NCBI GenBank assembly: GCA_937914675.1
Contig: CALDOC010000494.1
Location: forward strand, 1 to 15,073
Direction of reading: 5' to 3'
Length of the DNA: 15,073 nucleotides
From: an uncultured Sulfurimonas sp.
GTDB lineage: Bacteria; Campylobacterota; Campylobacteria; Campylobacterales; Sulfurimonadaceae
In this document: positions 15,056-15,073 of the stretch, piece after piece
Numbering within the stretch: the first letter of the stretch is position 1
How the letters are laid out: every line of letters begins with the position of its first letter
Translations under genes and position numbers: made by a program
Notes under the pieces: generated by a model
Databases searched by the model: none
The model's input: the letters and a program-made list of their open reading frames with translations, nothing else
What the model was told of the DNA's origin: nothing

Positions 15056-15073
15056 ATGATTCCTAACTCTTTT
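15056..15073 (+). CDS. Possible start of a downstream gene (partial)
   Basis: An ATG follows the ATPase TAA with no gap and reads MIPNSF to the window edge. AGGTGA at 15039-15044 could serve as a ribosome site, at a rather long spacing of 11 bases. Six residues are too few to identify the product or to be sure this is a gene. Confidence 0.25.

Overview
The window looks like chromosomal DNA from a Campylobacterota (Epsilonproteobacteria) bacterium, most like Sulfurimonas/Sulfuricurvum-type sulfur oxidisers. This rests on the AT-rich background, the style of the receiver domains (…ILYVED(E/D)…), two histidine kinases with the H-box MISMIAHQWRQP, and a SulP–PsiE neighbourhood. The genus is inferred, not proven.

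Layout. (1) 1-219, plus strand: the 3' end of a SulP-type anion transporter gene (STAS domain). (2) 249-734, minus strand: a PsiE-family membrane protein with its own TATAAT-type promoter. (3) 735-829: a short gap holding a partial duplicate of the promoter and 5' end of the ATPase gene found 11.5 kb away. (4) 830-12188, minus strand: a tight co-directional run of six large signalling genes plus a 23-codon leader ORF. In transcription order these are leader ORF, REC-PAS-GGDEF, periplasmic-binding-domain histidine kinase, REC-degenerate GGDEF-degenerate EAL, REC-degenerate GGDEF-intact EAL, ODP (di-iron metallo-beta-lactamase fold) histidine kinase, and REC-PAS-helical protein. Spacings are 3, 10, -11, 14, 9 and 36 bases. 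(5) 12189-12364: a divergent control region with a promoter, a 10-base direct repeat at 11-base period, and an AT palindrome. (6) 12365-15055, plus strand: a P2-type cation-transporting ATPase. (7) 15056-end: possibly the first codons of another gene.

How it may work together. Two kinases have nearly identical phosphoacceptor helices but very different inputs: one has tandem solute-binding domains outside the membrane, the other a cytoplasmic di-iron ODP domain that probably senses oxygen, NO or iron. They sit with four receiver proteins, none carrying a recognisable DNA-binding domain. One receiver protein has an intact GGDEF (cyclic-di-GMP synthesis, with I-site), one has an intact-looking EAL (cyclic-di-GMP breakdown), one has both output domains degenerate, and one ends in an unrecognised helical domain. 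The simplest reading is a self-contained module that turns an external ligand and an internal redox/oxygen signal into cyclic-di-GMP level changes.

The most notable structural point is that this signalling block is bracketed by direct repeats of the ATPase 5' region: 770-841 against 12309-12357 joined to 12512-12538. This suggests it was inserted between psiE and the ATPase gene, which were probably once divergent neighbours. No integrase, transposase, CRISPR array, tRNA or rRNA was seen.
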